NCBI GenBank assembly: GCA_023426245.1
Contig: JAFABB010000060.1
Span: 1 to 64,000 of the forward strand
Reading direction: 5' to 3'
Length of the DNA: 64,000 nt
Origin: Bacillota bacterium
GTDB taxonomy: Bacteria; Bacillota; UBA4882; UBA8346
The notes below the pieces were generated by a model that worked only from the letters and a program-made list of their open reading frames with translations, did not search any database and was not told the origin of the DNA. Shown here one piece after another: positions 18,177 through 26,209 of this stretch (position 1 is its first letter; every line of letters starts with the position of its first letter). The position numbers and the translations under genes are program-made.

Positions 18177-18217
18177 AAAAGCGGCTAAGTTGCGAAGTGC
18201 GCGAAGAGTCGCTTTTT
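18177..18217 (+). terminator. terminator after DUF4489 gene
   Basis: AAAAGCGGCT pairs with AGTCGCTTTT (10 bp, one G-U pair) around a 20-nt loop and is followed by T residues. Confidence 0.75.
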
Positions 18218-18487
18218 ATTTTATGGATACACGGGTAACATTTACAGAAAAGAGGTTTGCTACAAAAAACTTCTGTTTATCTAGTTTATTGCGACCAAAA
18301 AAATAAGACGGTTTCACTCCAATTATAATAAAATGAGGACCATCATCATAACCTCTTTCACCGTTATATAATAATTACAAAGGCTTGAACATTGTTATTT
18401 TGGAATTTGTTATTAGGACACAAACCGGATTTTTGCTTACATTCATACACTGTACCAAAGACGGGAATGATGATTGAGGTGAAGAAA

Positions 18488-18760
18488 ATGTCTACAAGTT
18501 ACGATCCTGAGACAATTCAATATAGCATGCAAACCGGTGATCAACTGCCGGTGGATACGGAACAATTTAGAAGATTCGGACCGGGGTTTAGGCGTCCGTT
18601 TGGTCCTGGTTTTGGGCGTCCATTCAGACCGTTTGGCCCCCCATTTAGAAGGTTTAGACCATTTTTCAGGGGACCATTCGTTGTTCCATTCCCTGTATAT
18701 CCCTATTATTCTTATCCGTGTTCTCCTTATGACCCTTATTGCCCATATTATTTCTATTAA
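18488..18760 (+). CDS. Arg/Pro/Phe-rich protein with Tyr/Pro tail
   Basis: 90 residues of low complexity. Residues 27-62 alternate Arg, Phe, Gly and Pro (GPGFRRPFGPGFGRPF and similar); the last 26 residues are Tyr/Pro/Cys-rich (YPYYSYPCSPYDPYCPYYFY). ATG 18488 follows GAGGTG by about 7 nt. Such composition is known from insoluble spore coat or exosporium proteins, and the neighbouring DUF4489-type gene is compatible with that, but no family signature proves it. Own terminator downstream. Confidence 0.68.
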   Translation: MSTSYDPETIQYSMQTGDQLPVDTEQFRRFGPGFRRPFGPGFGRPFRPFGPPFRRFRPFFRGPFVVPFPVYPYYSYPCSPYDPYCPYYFY

Positions 18761-18793
18761 GATGAATAATTTACTTTTCTACTGAAAATGAAA

Positions 18794-18821
18794 AACATCC
18801 GGCATACTCCGGGTGTTCTTT
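18794..18821 (+). terminator. rho-independent terminator
   Basis: AACATCCGG / CCGGGTGTT stem (one G-U pair), 6-nt loop, then CTTTTA. The following 360 bp up to the palindromic element contain no supportable gene. Confidence 0.7.
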
Positions 18822-19186
18822 TATTCGAAAACCCCATTGGATGATTGTTTTATTCTTAAAATCAATCATTACAGGTGAATTAAGATATTCTTTACTATCT
18901 TTCTTTTCGATTATCAAATTCATTTACGGGATTTCCTTTTTGATATTTTTGGATTAAAGCAATTGTAAGAGCGATATTTATTATGTGTCAGATTCCCGGC
19001 ATAACTAACAACTAAGTAATCGAGAAAAACCCGAATAAGGTTCTAAAGCAATCATGTCAAAACAAATCAATCTCTCTTTAACTAAAGGTAATGTTTTAAG
19101 ATATTCTTCGGGCTCTTTTGTATCTTTGCATTCAAGAATTTTGAAACATATTTCCCATTATTCAATGGAAGGCATCCCGATATAAA

Positions 19187-19304
19187 GAGGCTGTTGCAAA
19201 AGTGATCAAAACCAATGAGAAATACAATATATACCATAAATAATGGGCAAAGCTTTCCATATATTGTATTTCTCGATCGATAAATCTTATTTTGCAACAG
19301 ACCC
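19187..19304. mobile_element. 118-bp palindromic element, MITE-like
   Basis: Terminal inverted repeats GAGGCTGTTGCAAAA / TTTTGCAACAGACCC, and an inner inverted repeat AGAAATACAATATA / TATATTGTATTTCT. It matches the element at 27722-27839 at all but about eight positions, with exactly the same length. Non-coding. Its right end lies directly at the stop codon of the DUF2935 gene and could act as its terminator. Confidence 0.8.
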
Positions 19305-20240
19305 TTATCTTCCCGTTTCAGGTTCGAACATATTTAACAATCTCAAATAGTGATTGGCTTCTCTTATAATATGATCTCCCAATAGAGGATGGGCAATGGA
19401 CCTGATCTTGCAGTTAATAATTCCTTCTGTACCCTGCGTTTTAAAATCACGGATTCCTAGGGTCGCTTTGCGGGTTTCTTCAGTCACTGTTGATAGATTG
19501 GTTATTTGATTTATCAATGATTGTGCCTCCGCAGTCAACGCATCGAATTGCTTCCCAAAGTGATTAGCGGTATCAAACAACTTTGCTTCAGTTGGATCTA
19601 GCAATCCCCGAATGAACTTGGCATGTTCGGCCATAATCCGGTTCCAAAATATTTCCTGTTGGATCAAGTCTGTCACCGGATCAACTGTAACACGGCATTG
19701 AATTCTCTGCAACATTCCCAGATAGAACCGGGCTTCCCTCAAAATGTGATCAAGGAGTAGTGGATAATTAAAAGTAAAAATGCGGCAGGTTGTTGCATCA
19801 TTTAGCAGACGACTTTTGTATCCGATTAGGCCGGTCGTAAGCTCCATAGCCCGTTGGTTGAGACGGGTTACTTCTTCAGTTACATCTGCTGGATTCAGAT
19901 TCCCTTGGGCTTCCATACTTTGCTCGGCCCGGGTAATTTCAGTATTTAAGGTATATCCCGAATAAAATTCACTACCTAACTCGGCATCGAGCGTTAACCG
20001 GGTCATAATTTCCCCGGCTCTTAAGAATTCTTCCGGTAGCAGTCCATCGGCCAGACATACTGTTTCTGTTAATAGCCTGGCAAACTCTCTTTTATACATA
20101 TCCGCTTCTTCAATGAGAACACTATTTTTCCAGGGAATGGCGACTTCAATGAAAAAGGAATGCTCCTTGGCAATCCGGGCAAAAAATAGGTTTAGCTCCA
20201 GCGATATTCTCACAAATTCTTCATCAGAGAACAAAAACAC
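19305..20240 (-). CDS. DUF2935 protein (duplicated helical domain)
   Basis: 311 residues made of two similar helical halves, each with a buried-charge pattern such as EHSFFIE / EHAKFIR and HILREARFYL / HIIREANHYL. This is typical of DUF2935, a ferritin-like or four-helix family common in spore-forming Bacillota, of unknown function. GTG 20240 lies almost on the Shine-Dalgarno; a TTG two codons on (20234), 5-6 nt after GAGGTGAG, is the likelier start. The stop codon abuts the palindromic element at 19187-19304. Confidence 0.85.
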   Translation of the reverse strand: MFLFSDEEFVRISLELNLFFARIAKEHSFFIEVAIPWKNSVLIEEADMYKREFARLLTETVCLADGLLPEEFLRAGEIMTRLTLDAELGSEFYSGYTLNTEITRAEQSMEAQGNLNPADVTEEVTRLNQRAMELTTGLIGYKSRLLNDATTCRIFTFNYPLLLDHILREARFYLGMLQRIQCRVTVDPVTDLIQQEIFWNRIMAEHAKFIRGLLDPTEAKLFDTANHFGKQFDALTAEAQSLINQITNLSTVTEETRKATLGIRDFKTQGTEGIINCKIRSIAHPLLGDHIIREANHYLRLLNMFEPETGR

Positions 20241-20436
20241 TCACCTCGCTTACTAATTAGGGCTTAGTGCCCATACATCATATGACTTAATAGTAAATCC
20301 GGTGAGAAATAAGTCGATTGATTATTGTAAAACTCCAGTCCTCTTGCTTTCTAAATACTAAATATGGAACGAAAAACGGCTCTTTTTCATCAAGATTTCG
20401 TATTGTTATACCTAATAATATTTATACAACATGTAA

Positions 20437-20470
20437 AATTAAAGGGCTCCCCACATCCTGGGCAGCCCCT
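20437..20470 (-). terminator. terminator of the 58-aa gene
   Basis: Minus strand AGGGGCT pairs with AGCCCTT (one G-U), with an inner CCC/GGG extension, followed by TTTAATTTT. Confidence 0.65.
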
Positions 20471-20479
20471 CATGAAACT

Positions 20480-20656
20480 TTACGCCATTACGTCAACCTT
20501 ATTCCCTAAAGACCCATTATTAATTTGGGGAGACTTATTGATTGCTACATCGGCGCTCATGTTTTCAACCGGTTTTCTTGGATTATTATGCATCCCCGGC
20601 ATGCCGCAATCAACCGGCATATTGGCCGAACTCCGGATACCACTGAAACTTGCCAT
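20480..20656 (-). CDS. small Asn/Met/Pro-rich protein, 58 aa
   Basis: ATG 6 nt after a perfect AAGGAGG, and a terminator 10 bp after the stop. The product is hydrophilic, rich in Asn, Met, Pro and Gly (CGMPGMHNNPRKPVENM), without a membrane segment. Composition recalls small spore or capsule-associated proteins; no family recognised. The opposite-strand frame across this region lacks a ribosome binding site. Confidence 0.62.
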   Translation of the reverse strand: MASFSGIRSSANMPVDCGMPGMHNNPRKPVENMSADVAINKSPQINNGSLGNKVDVMA

Positions 20657-20852
20657 AATTTTCCTCCTTGATTTTTATGGATTCTTCAGGCAGACCGTTA
20701 TCTTAATAATTCCATCACCTCCTGTATTACAAGCAAGTATGTAAAATATCAATCATCAATAGCCTAAAATTCGGATTGATACTTTTACCTGATTGAAACC
20801 ACCTTGTCCTCGTTTGTAACTTAGATCGGTTGTATTGATTATAACTTTAAAA

Positions 20853-20963
20853 TATGAAGTTTTCGTGAAGAAAAGCCGGTTGGCAGTACCCACCCTTTTT
20901 CCATAAGATTAATTTTATTAAAAAGCAATTCTTCATAAATTCTTCACATCAACTTGGTACTAT
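20853..20963 (+). promoter_or_regulatory. copper-type promoter of the membrane gene at 21014
   Basis: TCTTCATA (20930), 3 bp, TCTTCACA (20941), 9 bp, TACTAT (-10, 20958-20963): the same geometry as the two copper-cluster promoters. A second pair in reverse orientation, TATGAAGT (20853) and CGTGAAGA (20864), also 11 bp apart, lies 60 bp further upstream. Confidence 0.72.
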
Positions 20964-21013
20964 CAACCTGTCGAAAAAATGACCCGTAAAACTTATATTA
21001 GGAGGATTTATCA

Positions 21014-21499
21014 ATGAATATGACGCATTACATGGAATTACTTGCAACCAATCAACCGTGGAATCTGCTTCGTTTCATGGTCATACCGGTTGTTTTTGCC
21101 GAAACCTTAGTTGCTATCGAATTTTTAATCGTTTATTACCGGAAAACCTCAGGAGCCTTAAAAACAACCAGCAAAATATTAAGTGTATCAGCCGCCGTCT
21201 ACTTCACTTTGGCAGTTTTCCTGCCGCTCATTTTTACGGCGCTACCCGGGATAAAATGGCGGACACCGGTTGACTTCATTGCAGTTTGGTCCTACTTGCT
21301 GGGTGTGATACCTTTTATAGTCATGGCTCTCATCGACTTGGGCCTCGTCGCCAAAAACAAAAGCGCCGATGAAAAGATGAAATTGCATTTTGTTTGGCTG
21401 ACTGTGTTCCTTGTTGTGGCACATATTGCCATGATCTTTGGAATGATCAACCCGGAAATCGTCCGGGGGGCTACTTCGACTCCGATGATGATGAAGTAA
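21014..21499 (+). CDS. four-helix membrane protein, copper-promoter linked
   Basis: 161 residues with four predicted helices (about 20-40, 55-77, 86-108, 125-147) and a Met-rich C-terminus (STPMMMK). I recall similar proteins as a DUF family (possibly DUF6803), without known function. ATG follows AGGAGG by 8 nt and the gene ends in a strong terminator. The promoter direct repeat shared with copA suggests a part in metal or envelope stress; the terminal Met cluster could bind Cu(I). Confidence 0.78.
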   Translation: MNMTHYMELLATNQPWNLLRFMVIPVVFAETLVAIEFLIVYYRKTSGALKTTSKILSVSAAVYFTLAVFLPLIFTALPGIKWRTPVDFIAVWSYLLGVIPFIVMALIDLGLVAKNKSADEKMKLHFVWLTVFLVVAHIAMIFGMINPEIVRGATSTPMMMK

Positions 21500-21517
21500 G
21501 GGATCAATATTAAAAAC

Positions 21518-21564
21518 AAAAAGGCTATTGCAAAGTGAACAAGAAAGTTGCAATAGCCTTTTTT
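21518..21564 (+). terminator. rho-independent terminator
   Basis: AAAAAGGCTATTGCAA / TTGCAATAGCCTTTTTT, about a 15-bp stem with a T-run, 18 bp after the stop of the gene ending at 21499. The stem resembles the ends of the palindromic elements. Confidence 0.85.
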
Positions 21565-21734
21565 GAGTTAATAGTAGTCTATTTTTATATGAAACTCATC
21601 CAGAAATCGGGAATCTGCCTCCCGACCTGCTTGATCCGTTCCCCGATCCCCTTGCCGATAGACGCGACAATTGACAAAGCACCCCATACGATAGGGCGGC
21701 AAAATTAATGCCGAAAAAGGCTCTGATGCCGCAG

Positions 21735-21944
21735 TCAGGTAAGAATTTCACTTAAGATTTCTTTTTGCTCATTGATTGAATACCCGTCTCTCACGGCAGT
21801 TTCGATAACATGGGCTAATTTTTCAATCGTGGTGCCGGATGTTTTTAAGGTTTCATCAATAACTTTATCGATTTCCTTATCATCCATCCAGTATGCGCCG
21901 AATATTTCCTTTAAGATCTTTCTTGTTTCATGGGTATAGTCCAT
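21735..21944 (-). CDS. small helical acidic protein, 69 aa
   Basis: Mostly alpha-helical by composition, no Cys, no membrane segment, not recognised. GGAGG lies 12 nt before the ATG, a long but usable spacing. The following region (21945-22356) shows no gene. Confidence 0.5.
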   Translation of the reverse strand: MDYTHETRKILKEIFGAYWMDDKEIDKVIDETLKTSGTTIEKLAHVIETAVRDGYSINEQKEILSEILT

Positions 21945-22356
21945 GGTATGGTTAAGCCTCCGTTATCTCATTTCTCTACCAAACTATGCCGGGCAATCTT
22001 CTAAGATAAACAATATTCATCCACCTTGGCAAGACCAACGTGGCTGGCGGCTTTTGGAGCAAGCTGGATTAAAAACCTTTTTAACTAGACTTGGTTAACT
22101 TTTACAAGTTTATGAGCCAGTCCCTCTTATTATCTAAATTATTATTATAACCTTTTGGAATCAATTATCAAGTATCTAAGCGTCACTTTTTGCAACCCAA
22201 TTGTCACATTTTCCTTATATAGCCAATCGCCGCCCTGCGCTTTAAAATATTTTTATTTTCAAGCCAGGATTAAAAATATTGGACCTCCAATACCCAGAGG
22301 CTAAAAAAGTACATTCTCCTAGCCCCTCGTTCCCCTAATCAAATCCAGGAAGTTCC

Positions 22357-22488
22357 GGTCCCATTTTTCATCCCGGAGGGATCCTTTTGTATCCTGAAGG
22401 TAGATTCTTCTATCTTAGAGATAGTATCTCGGAGATACCTTTTTCTATCTCAGAGATATTTTTTTCCATACCGGAGACAGCTCTTCCC
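22357..22488. repeat. degenerate 21-bp repeat field with 7-bp sub-period
   Basis: Units of 21 bp, for example 22378-22398, 22399-22419, 22434-22454 and 22455-22475, share GATNNNTTTTTCTATCNCGGA-like sequence. One unit (22420-22433) is exactly 7 bp shorter, revealing a 7-bp sub-period. Non-coding on both strands. Confidence 0.7.
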
Positions 22489-22589
22489 TTCGTGAGCCAT
22501 ATCGAATCCGTTCGATTCGGGTGCCTTTGAAAAAGGCGATAAATCCGCGGAATCCTGGTCTATTTGTGGTAAATCGATTCGAAAACAGA

Positions 22590-23078
22590 TCACCCATCTC
22601 CATGGCGAAACAACCAAGCCCGTAAATACCGCAACTCTTCTTGATCCGGGTAATCCGTATGACATTGAATATTCTCCAACTCTTGAATCCGGTTTGGATC
22701 TGACCCGAAATAGATAATCAGGTTACGAATAAAACGCATTGTCGCCGGATTGATATAATGTTCAATCCCCTCCACCTGCTCTTCGACTCTGGCATTTTCC
22801 TTCGATAACCGAAAAAACTCTTTCAGTTTTTCGTCCCGCCACACCAAAAACCGGCCATAAGTCATTCCTTTCTCTGTCAAAGCAATATTACGGTACTTTT
22901 CGTACTTGATAAAACCGGCTTCATCAAGTTTCTGAATCATCCGTGTTACTGACGACGGCTTAACATCAATTGCATTGGAAAGGTCCACCGGGCGAATATA
23001 ACCTTTGCTGGATACAATCCGGAAAAACATTTCCAGGTAGTCTTCCATGCTTTCAGTTAAAGTTATTTCTCTAGACAT
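22590..23078 (-). CDS. DtxR/MntR-type metalloregulator
   Basis: 162 residues: N-terminal winged helix (TESMEDYLEMFFRI ... RPVDLSNAIDVKPSSVTRMIQKL) followed by a dimerisation domain with metal-ligand candidates (EEQVEGIEHYINPATMRFIRN), the DtxR/MntR layout without an SH3 domain. It represses metal uptake when Mn(II) or Fe(II) is sufficient. I chose ATG 23078, 6 nt after GGGGG, over the ATG touching it. Adjacent to feoAB and a NRAMP gene, so these are its likely targets; a candidate operator lies upstream at 23223. Confidence 0.88.
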   Translation of the reverse strand: MSREITLTESMEDYLEMFFRIVSSKGYIRPVDLSNAIDVKPSSVTRMIQKLDEAGFIKYEKYRNIALTEKGMTYGRFLVWRDEKLKEFFRLSKENARVEEQVEGIEHYINPATMRFIRNLIIYFGSDPNRIQELENIQCHTDYPDQEELRYLRAWLFRHGDG

Positions 23079-23222
23079 AGTCATCCCCCGTTAAAAGAAG
23101 GCTGTCGCAAAACCATTCTATTCATCAGATTTATCATAACAATACCCATGCAAAAGGGCCTGCATTGAATATCCCTATCGATTATTACCTTTTCAGGGCG
23201 GCCCCTTTCCGCCATTACACTC

Positions 23223-23238
23223 TTTAGCCTATGCTAAA
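23223..23238. promoter_or_regulatory. candidate metalloregulator operator
   Basis: TTTAGC-CTAT-GCTAAA, a perfect 6-bp inverted repeat between the feoB membrane gene and the DtxR-type gene. Related sites TTTTGC-N5-GCTAAC lie at 25829-25845 and 25999-26015 upstream of feoA. Confidence 0.55.
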
Positions 23239-23255
23239 CAAGTTTCATTCAGAAC

Positions 23256-24671
23256 TCAGACCAATCCCAACCCCCGCACAATTTGGGCTACCAGGAAACA
23301 AACGATCATCGCAACTCCGGTTGGTATGAAAGCTGCTAGTAAGGTCCACTTGACGCTCTGCGTCTCTTTACGAATGGTCAGCAAGGTTGTCGCACAAGGA
23401 AAATGCAATAGTGAAAAGAGAATCATATTTAAGGCAGTCAACCAGGTCCATCCGTTATTAACTAAAAGTTGACGGAGAGCATCCATGCTATCCAACTCCA
23501 GCATTGCTCCTTGGGACAAATAACTCATAACCAGAATCGGCACCACAATCTCATTCGCCGGTAACCCTAAGATAAACGCCAAGATGATAAACCCATCCAG
23601 TCCGATTAAATGTCCGAAACCCTGAAGCCACCCTGCGAGATGACTCATAATACTGAGATCTCCAACATAGATGTTGGCCAATATCCACGTCGCCGCACCA
23701 GCGGGAGCTGCCACGGTTACGGCCCTCATTAAAACAAAAAGGGTGCGGTCCAAAACGGAACGGATTAATAGCGAGCCAACCTTGGGCATTCGATAAGGCG
23801 GGAGTTCCAAGGTAAAGGTGGAGGGAACTCCTTTTAAAAGTGTTTTTGATAAAACCCAAGATACTGCCAACGTTACCAGAATTCCAACGACAACCACTCC
23901 TGCAACCAAAGCCGAAGCAGCGAAACTATTAAAACCGCTCACTAGCGCTCCCATAAACACTGCCGCCATAGCGATCAGGGTTGGAAATCTTCCGTTACAC
24001 GGCACAAAATTATTGGTTAAAATCGCAATCAAGCGTTCCCGGGGTGACTCGATAATCCGGCAGGCAATAATTCCTGCTGCGTTACAACCAAATCCCATAC
24101 ACATCGTAAGAATTTGTTTGCCATGAGCTCCGGCTTTTTTGAATAGCTTATCAAGGTTGAAAGCCACCCGGGGAAGATAGCCCAAATCTTCAAGAAAGGT
24201 AAAGAGCGGAAAAAAGATAGCCATCGGGGGCAACATCACCGATACGACCCAAGCCAAACAACGGTACAAACCCAAAACCAATACACCATGCAACCAGGAT
24301 GGCGCACCAATCCACTGAAAAACCTGGGTTAACTTATCTTGAAATCCAAAGAGAACATTAGCCAACATTTCCGAAGGAACATTGGCTCCACTAATCGTCA
24401 ACCAGAATACCAGGCTAAGCAAGGCAATCATCAGGGGATAACCCAAAAATTTCGAGGTGACAATATTATCGATTTTTTGGTCCAAATCTCTTCTGCGGAC
24501 TTCTTTTTTTACTACTTCCCCGGCTATTACTTGGGCTTGTTGATAGATATCCCGGACAACCCCTTCTCTGACCGCTCCCAATTGGTTCCGCCGAATTTGA
24601 GCTTTATCAACAATCCTATTAAATTCAATTTCTAAATCATTCACATCATTCCACTCCTTTGCATCTTTCAA
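23256..24671 (-). CDS. feoB: FeoB membrane domain (split FeoB)
   Basis: 471 residues: a charged N-terminal linker, then FeoB transmembrane segments with two Gate (nucleoside-recognition) regions (CMGFGCNAAGIIACRI and LPANEIVVPI). It forms the Fe(II) channel. Unlike most FeoB proteins it lacks the GTPase domain, which is a separate gene immediately upstream (24668-25438). TTG start about 6 nt after AGGAGG, overlapping the upstream stop by 3 bp. Conserved Cys residues in the Gate segments are present. Confidence 0.93.
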   Translation of the reverse strand: MKDAKEWNDVNDLEIEFNRIVDKAQIRRNQLGAVREGVVRDIYQQAQVIAGEVVKKEVRRRDLDQKIDNIVTSKFLGYPLMIALLSLVFWLTISGANVPSEMLANVLFGFQDKLTQVFQWIGAPSWLHGVLVLGLYRCLAWVVSVMLPPMAIFFPLFTFLEDLGYLPRVAFNLDKLFKKAGAHGKQILTMCMGFGCNAAGIIACRIIESPRERLIAILTNNFVPCNGRFPTLIAMAAVFMGALVSGFNSFAASALVAGVVVVGILVTLAVSWVLSKTLLKGVPSTFTLELPPYRMPKVGSLLIRSVLDRTLFVLMRAVTVAAPAGAATWILANIYVGDLSIMSHLAGWLQGFGHLIGLDGFIILAFILGLPANEIVVPILVMSYLSQGAMLELDSMDALRQLLVNNGWTWLTALNMILFSLLHFPCATTLLTIRKETQSVKWTLLAAFIPTGVAMIVCFLVAQIVRGLGLV

Positions 24672-25438
24672 AGCGCCCCTCCTAAAGTCGGTTGGATCCT
24701 TCCCAAATAATGAAGCATTTCTTCGATAATGGTTTCATCCCCATCCAAAAGGCGTAATGCTACCCATCGGCTATTGAGCTTACCTTGAAATAACCTCTCC
24801 ACATCTCCCCGAATCTCATCGACGGCAGCTTCAATGAATTCGTTATACATCATTGGTCTTGGCTGGTTAGCGCTGTTCCTGAAAACTACTTGATGGATGG
24901 CGTTTTTTAAATCATTCAGACCTGTTTTATCTCTGGCAATCGTCGGAATAACCGGTATTCCTAAAATCTCTTCCAGCTTGTCACAGTTGATCTCCATCTT
25001 CTTCCGTTTTGCCTCATCCATCAAGTTGACGCAAAGAATGGTTTTCGGGGTAATCTCCATGACCTGTAAAACCAGGTTTAAATTCCTTTCTAGACAGGTC
25101 GCATCGGCAACCACAACCGTAGCATCCGGATCACCAAAGCAGATAAAATCTCGGGCTACTTGTTCATCGGCTGAATTGGCAAGAAGCGAATAAGTTCCCG
25201 GTAAATCCACCAAAATGATATTCTTATTCTGATGGTAATAACTACCCTTGGCTAAAACAACAGTTTTTCCAGGCCAGTTACCGGTATGTTGGTTGAGTCC
25301 GGTTAAACCGTTAAATACCGTGCTTTTTCCGGTATTGGGGTTTCCGGCCAAGGCAACGACCGCATCGGCCTTAACCGGAGTTTGGTTAAGCTCTTCCAAA
25401 AAGGCATAGATGCCCGTGGATTGGGCTGTAAGTCCCAT
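24668..25438 (-). CDS. FeoB GTPase domain (split FeoB)
   Basis: 256 residues, corresponding to the cytosolic G domain of FeoB. Walker-type G1 GNPNTGKST, G3 DLPGTYSL, G4 NLMD and a G5-like TIARDKTGL are all present, followed by the helical GDI-like region. It regulates Fe(II) passage through the separate membrane subunit. ATG follows AAGGGAGG; the gene is translationally coupled to the membrane gene. Confidence 0.92.
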   Translation of the reverse strand: MGLTAQSTGIYAFLEELNQTPVKADAVVALAGNPNTGKSTVFNGLTGLNQHTGNWPGKTVVLAKGSYYHQNKNIILVDLPGTYSLLANSADEQVARDFICFGDPDATVVVADATCLERNLNLVLQVMEITPKTILCVNLMDEAKRKKMEINCDKLEEILGIPVIPTIARDKTGLNDLKNAIHQVVFRNSANQPRPMMYNEFIEAAVDEIRGDVERLFQGKLNSRWVALRLLDGDETIIEEMLHYLGRIQPTLGGAL

Positions 25439-25518
25439 ATTAACCTCCCTTGTTTTTTTAAAATCCGTTTTTTAACCCGGCAGAAGCAGAAACAGTTCGC
25501 TCCTGCCGGTCAAGTTCA

Positions 25519-25761
25519 TCAATCGATAGAACGAACTGTAATTTGACGGCTTTCTTCTGAACGCAAAGCAATCACAGCTCCCCTGATCTTATAAGCCACC
25601 GGATCGCCCGCCGGGCTTTTTCTAACGGCCTCGACGATTGTCGACGGAACCAAGCCCAGATCCAAAAGCCGGTTGCGTGTTAATCCCTCCGACTCAATAT
25701 GGATCACCTCAGCCATTCTTCCAACCGGAAGGTGTGACAATTGAAATTCGGCAACACTCAT
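25519..25761 (-). CDS. feoA: FeoA
   Basis: 80-residue SH3-like protein of ferrous iron transport (LSHLPVGRMAEVIHIE, then RNRLLDLGLVPST and AVIALRSEESRQITVR). Cytosolic partner of FeoB. ATG 8 nt after GGAAGGGAG. First gene of feoA-feoB(G)-feoB(membrane); the spacer upstream carries two candidate metalloregulator sites. Confidence 0.93.
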   Translation of the reverse strand: MSVAEFQLSHLPVGRMAEVIHIESEGLTRNRLLDLGLVPSTIVEAVRKSPAGDPVAYKIRGAVIALRSEESRQITVRSID

Positions 25762-25791
25762 GAAAATTTCTCCCTTCCATAAACTTCATCC

Positions 25792-26039
25792 GTTAGCAAC
25801 TTCGAAACATATCCGGGCTCACCAAGAGTTTTGCTCGAGGCTAACTATTGATAACTCCAGTATATGAAAACGATTGAAGATTGGTTACCTTTATCATCCA
25901 TCTCCGACCGGGTCAATCATATCGATGTTTTTAATAAATTTTTCCTTTATAAAGGATACCGATTAGCAGCATCAAAAAATATCCGGCCTTGCCAAAAATT
26001 TTGCTCCTGGCTAACAGTTAATCTTAATATATGCTAAGG
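25792..26039 (-). promoter_or_regulatory. duplicated feoA upstream segment with two operator candidates
   Basis: The segments 25792-25871 and 25961-26039 are diverged direct copies, sharing for example ATATCCGG, TTTTGCTC and GGCTAAC in the same order. Each contains TTTTGC-N5-GCTAAC (25829-25845 and 25999-26015), similar to the palindrome before the DtxR-type gene. Promoter duplication for iron-controlled expression is inferred. Confidence 0.55.
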
Positions 26040-26061
26040 ACTTGAAAAGTGCTGCCAAAGT

Positions 26062-26097
26062 GAAAAAATAAAACCCCGCTACCAGAGCAGGCAGCGG
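26062..26097 (-). terminator. terminator of the NRAMP gene
   Basis: Minus strand CCGCTGCC pairs with GGTAGCGG (8 bp, one G-U) around a 6-nt loop, followed by GGTTTTATTTTTT. Confidence 0.75.
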
Positions 26098-26209
26098 AGT
26101 AAGGAGAAGTAAAACAATATATCGAGATTAAAGCGGATATGAGGTTACTTTATCCCTGAGAGTTTCTGTTAAAAATTCCTCTTTTGCTTTGTTCAAGGCA
26201 ATATCCCAA

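Noticed and set aside
20364..20744. 126-codon plus-strand frame
   Set aside because: No ribosome binding site, odd composition, and it covers the minus-strand 58-aa gene that has both ribosome binding site and terminator.
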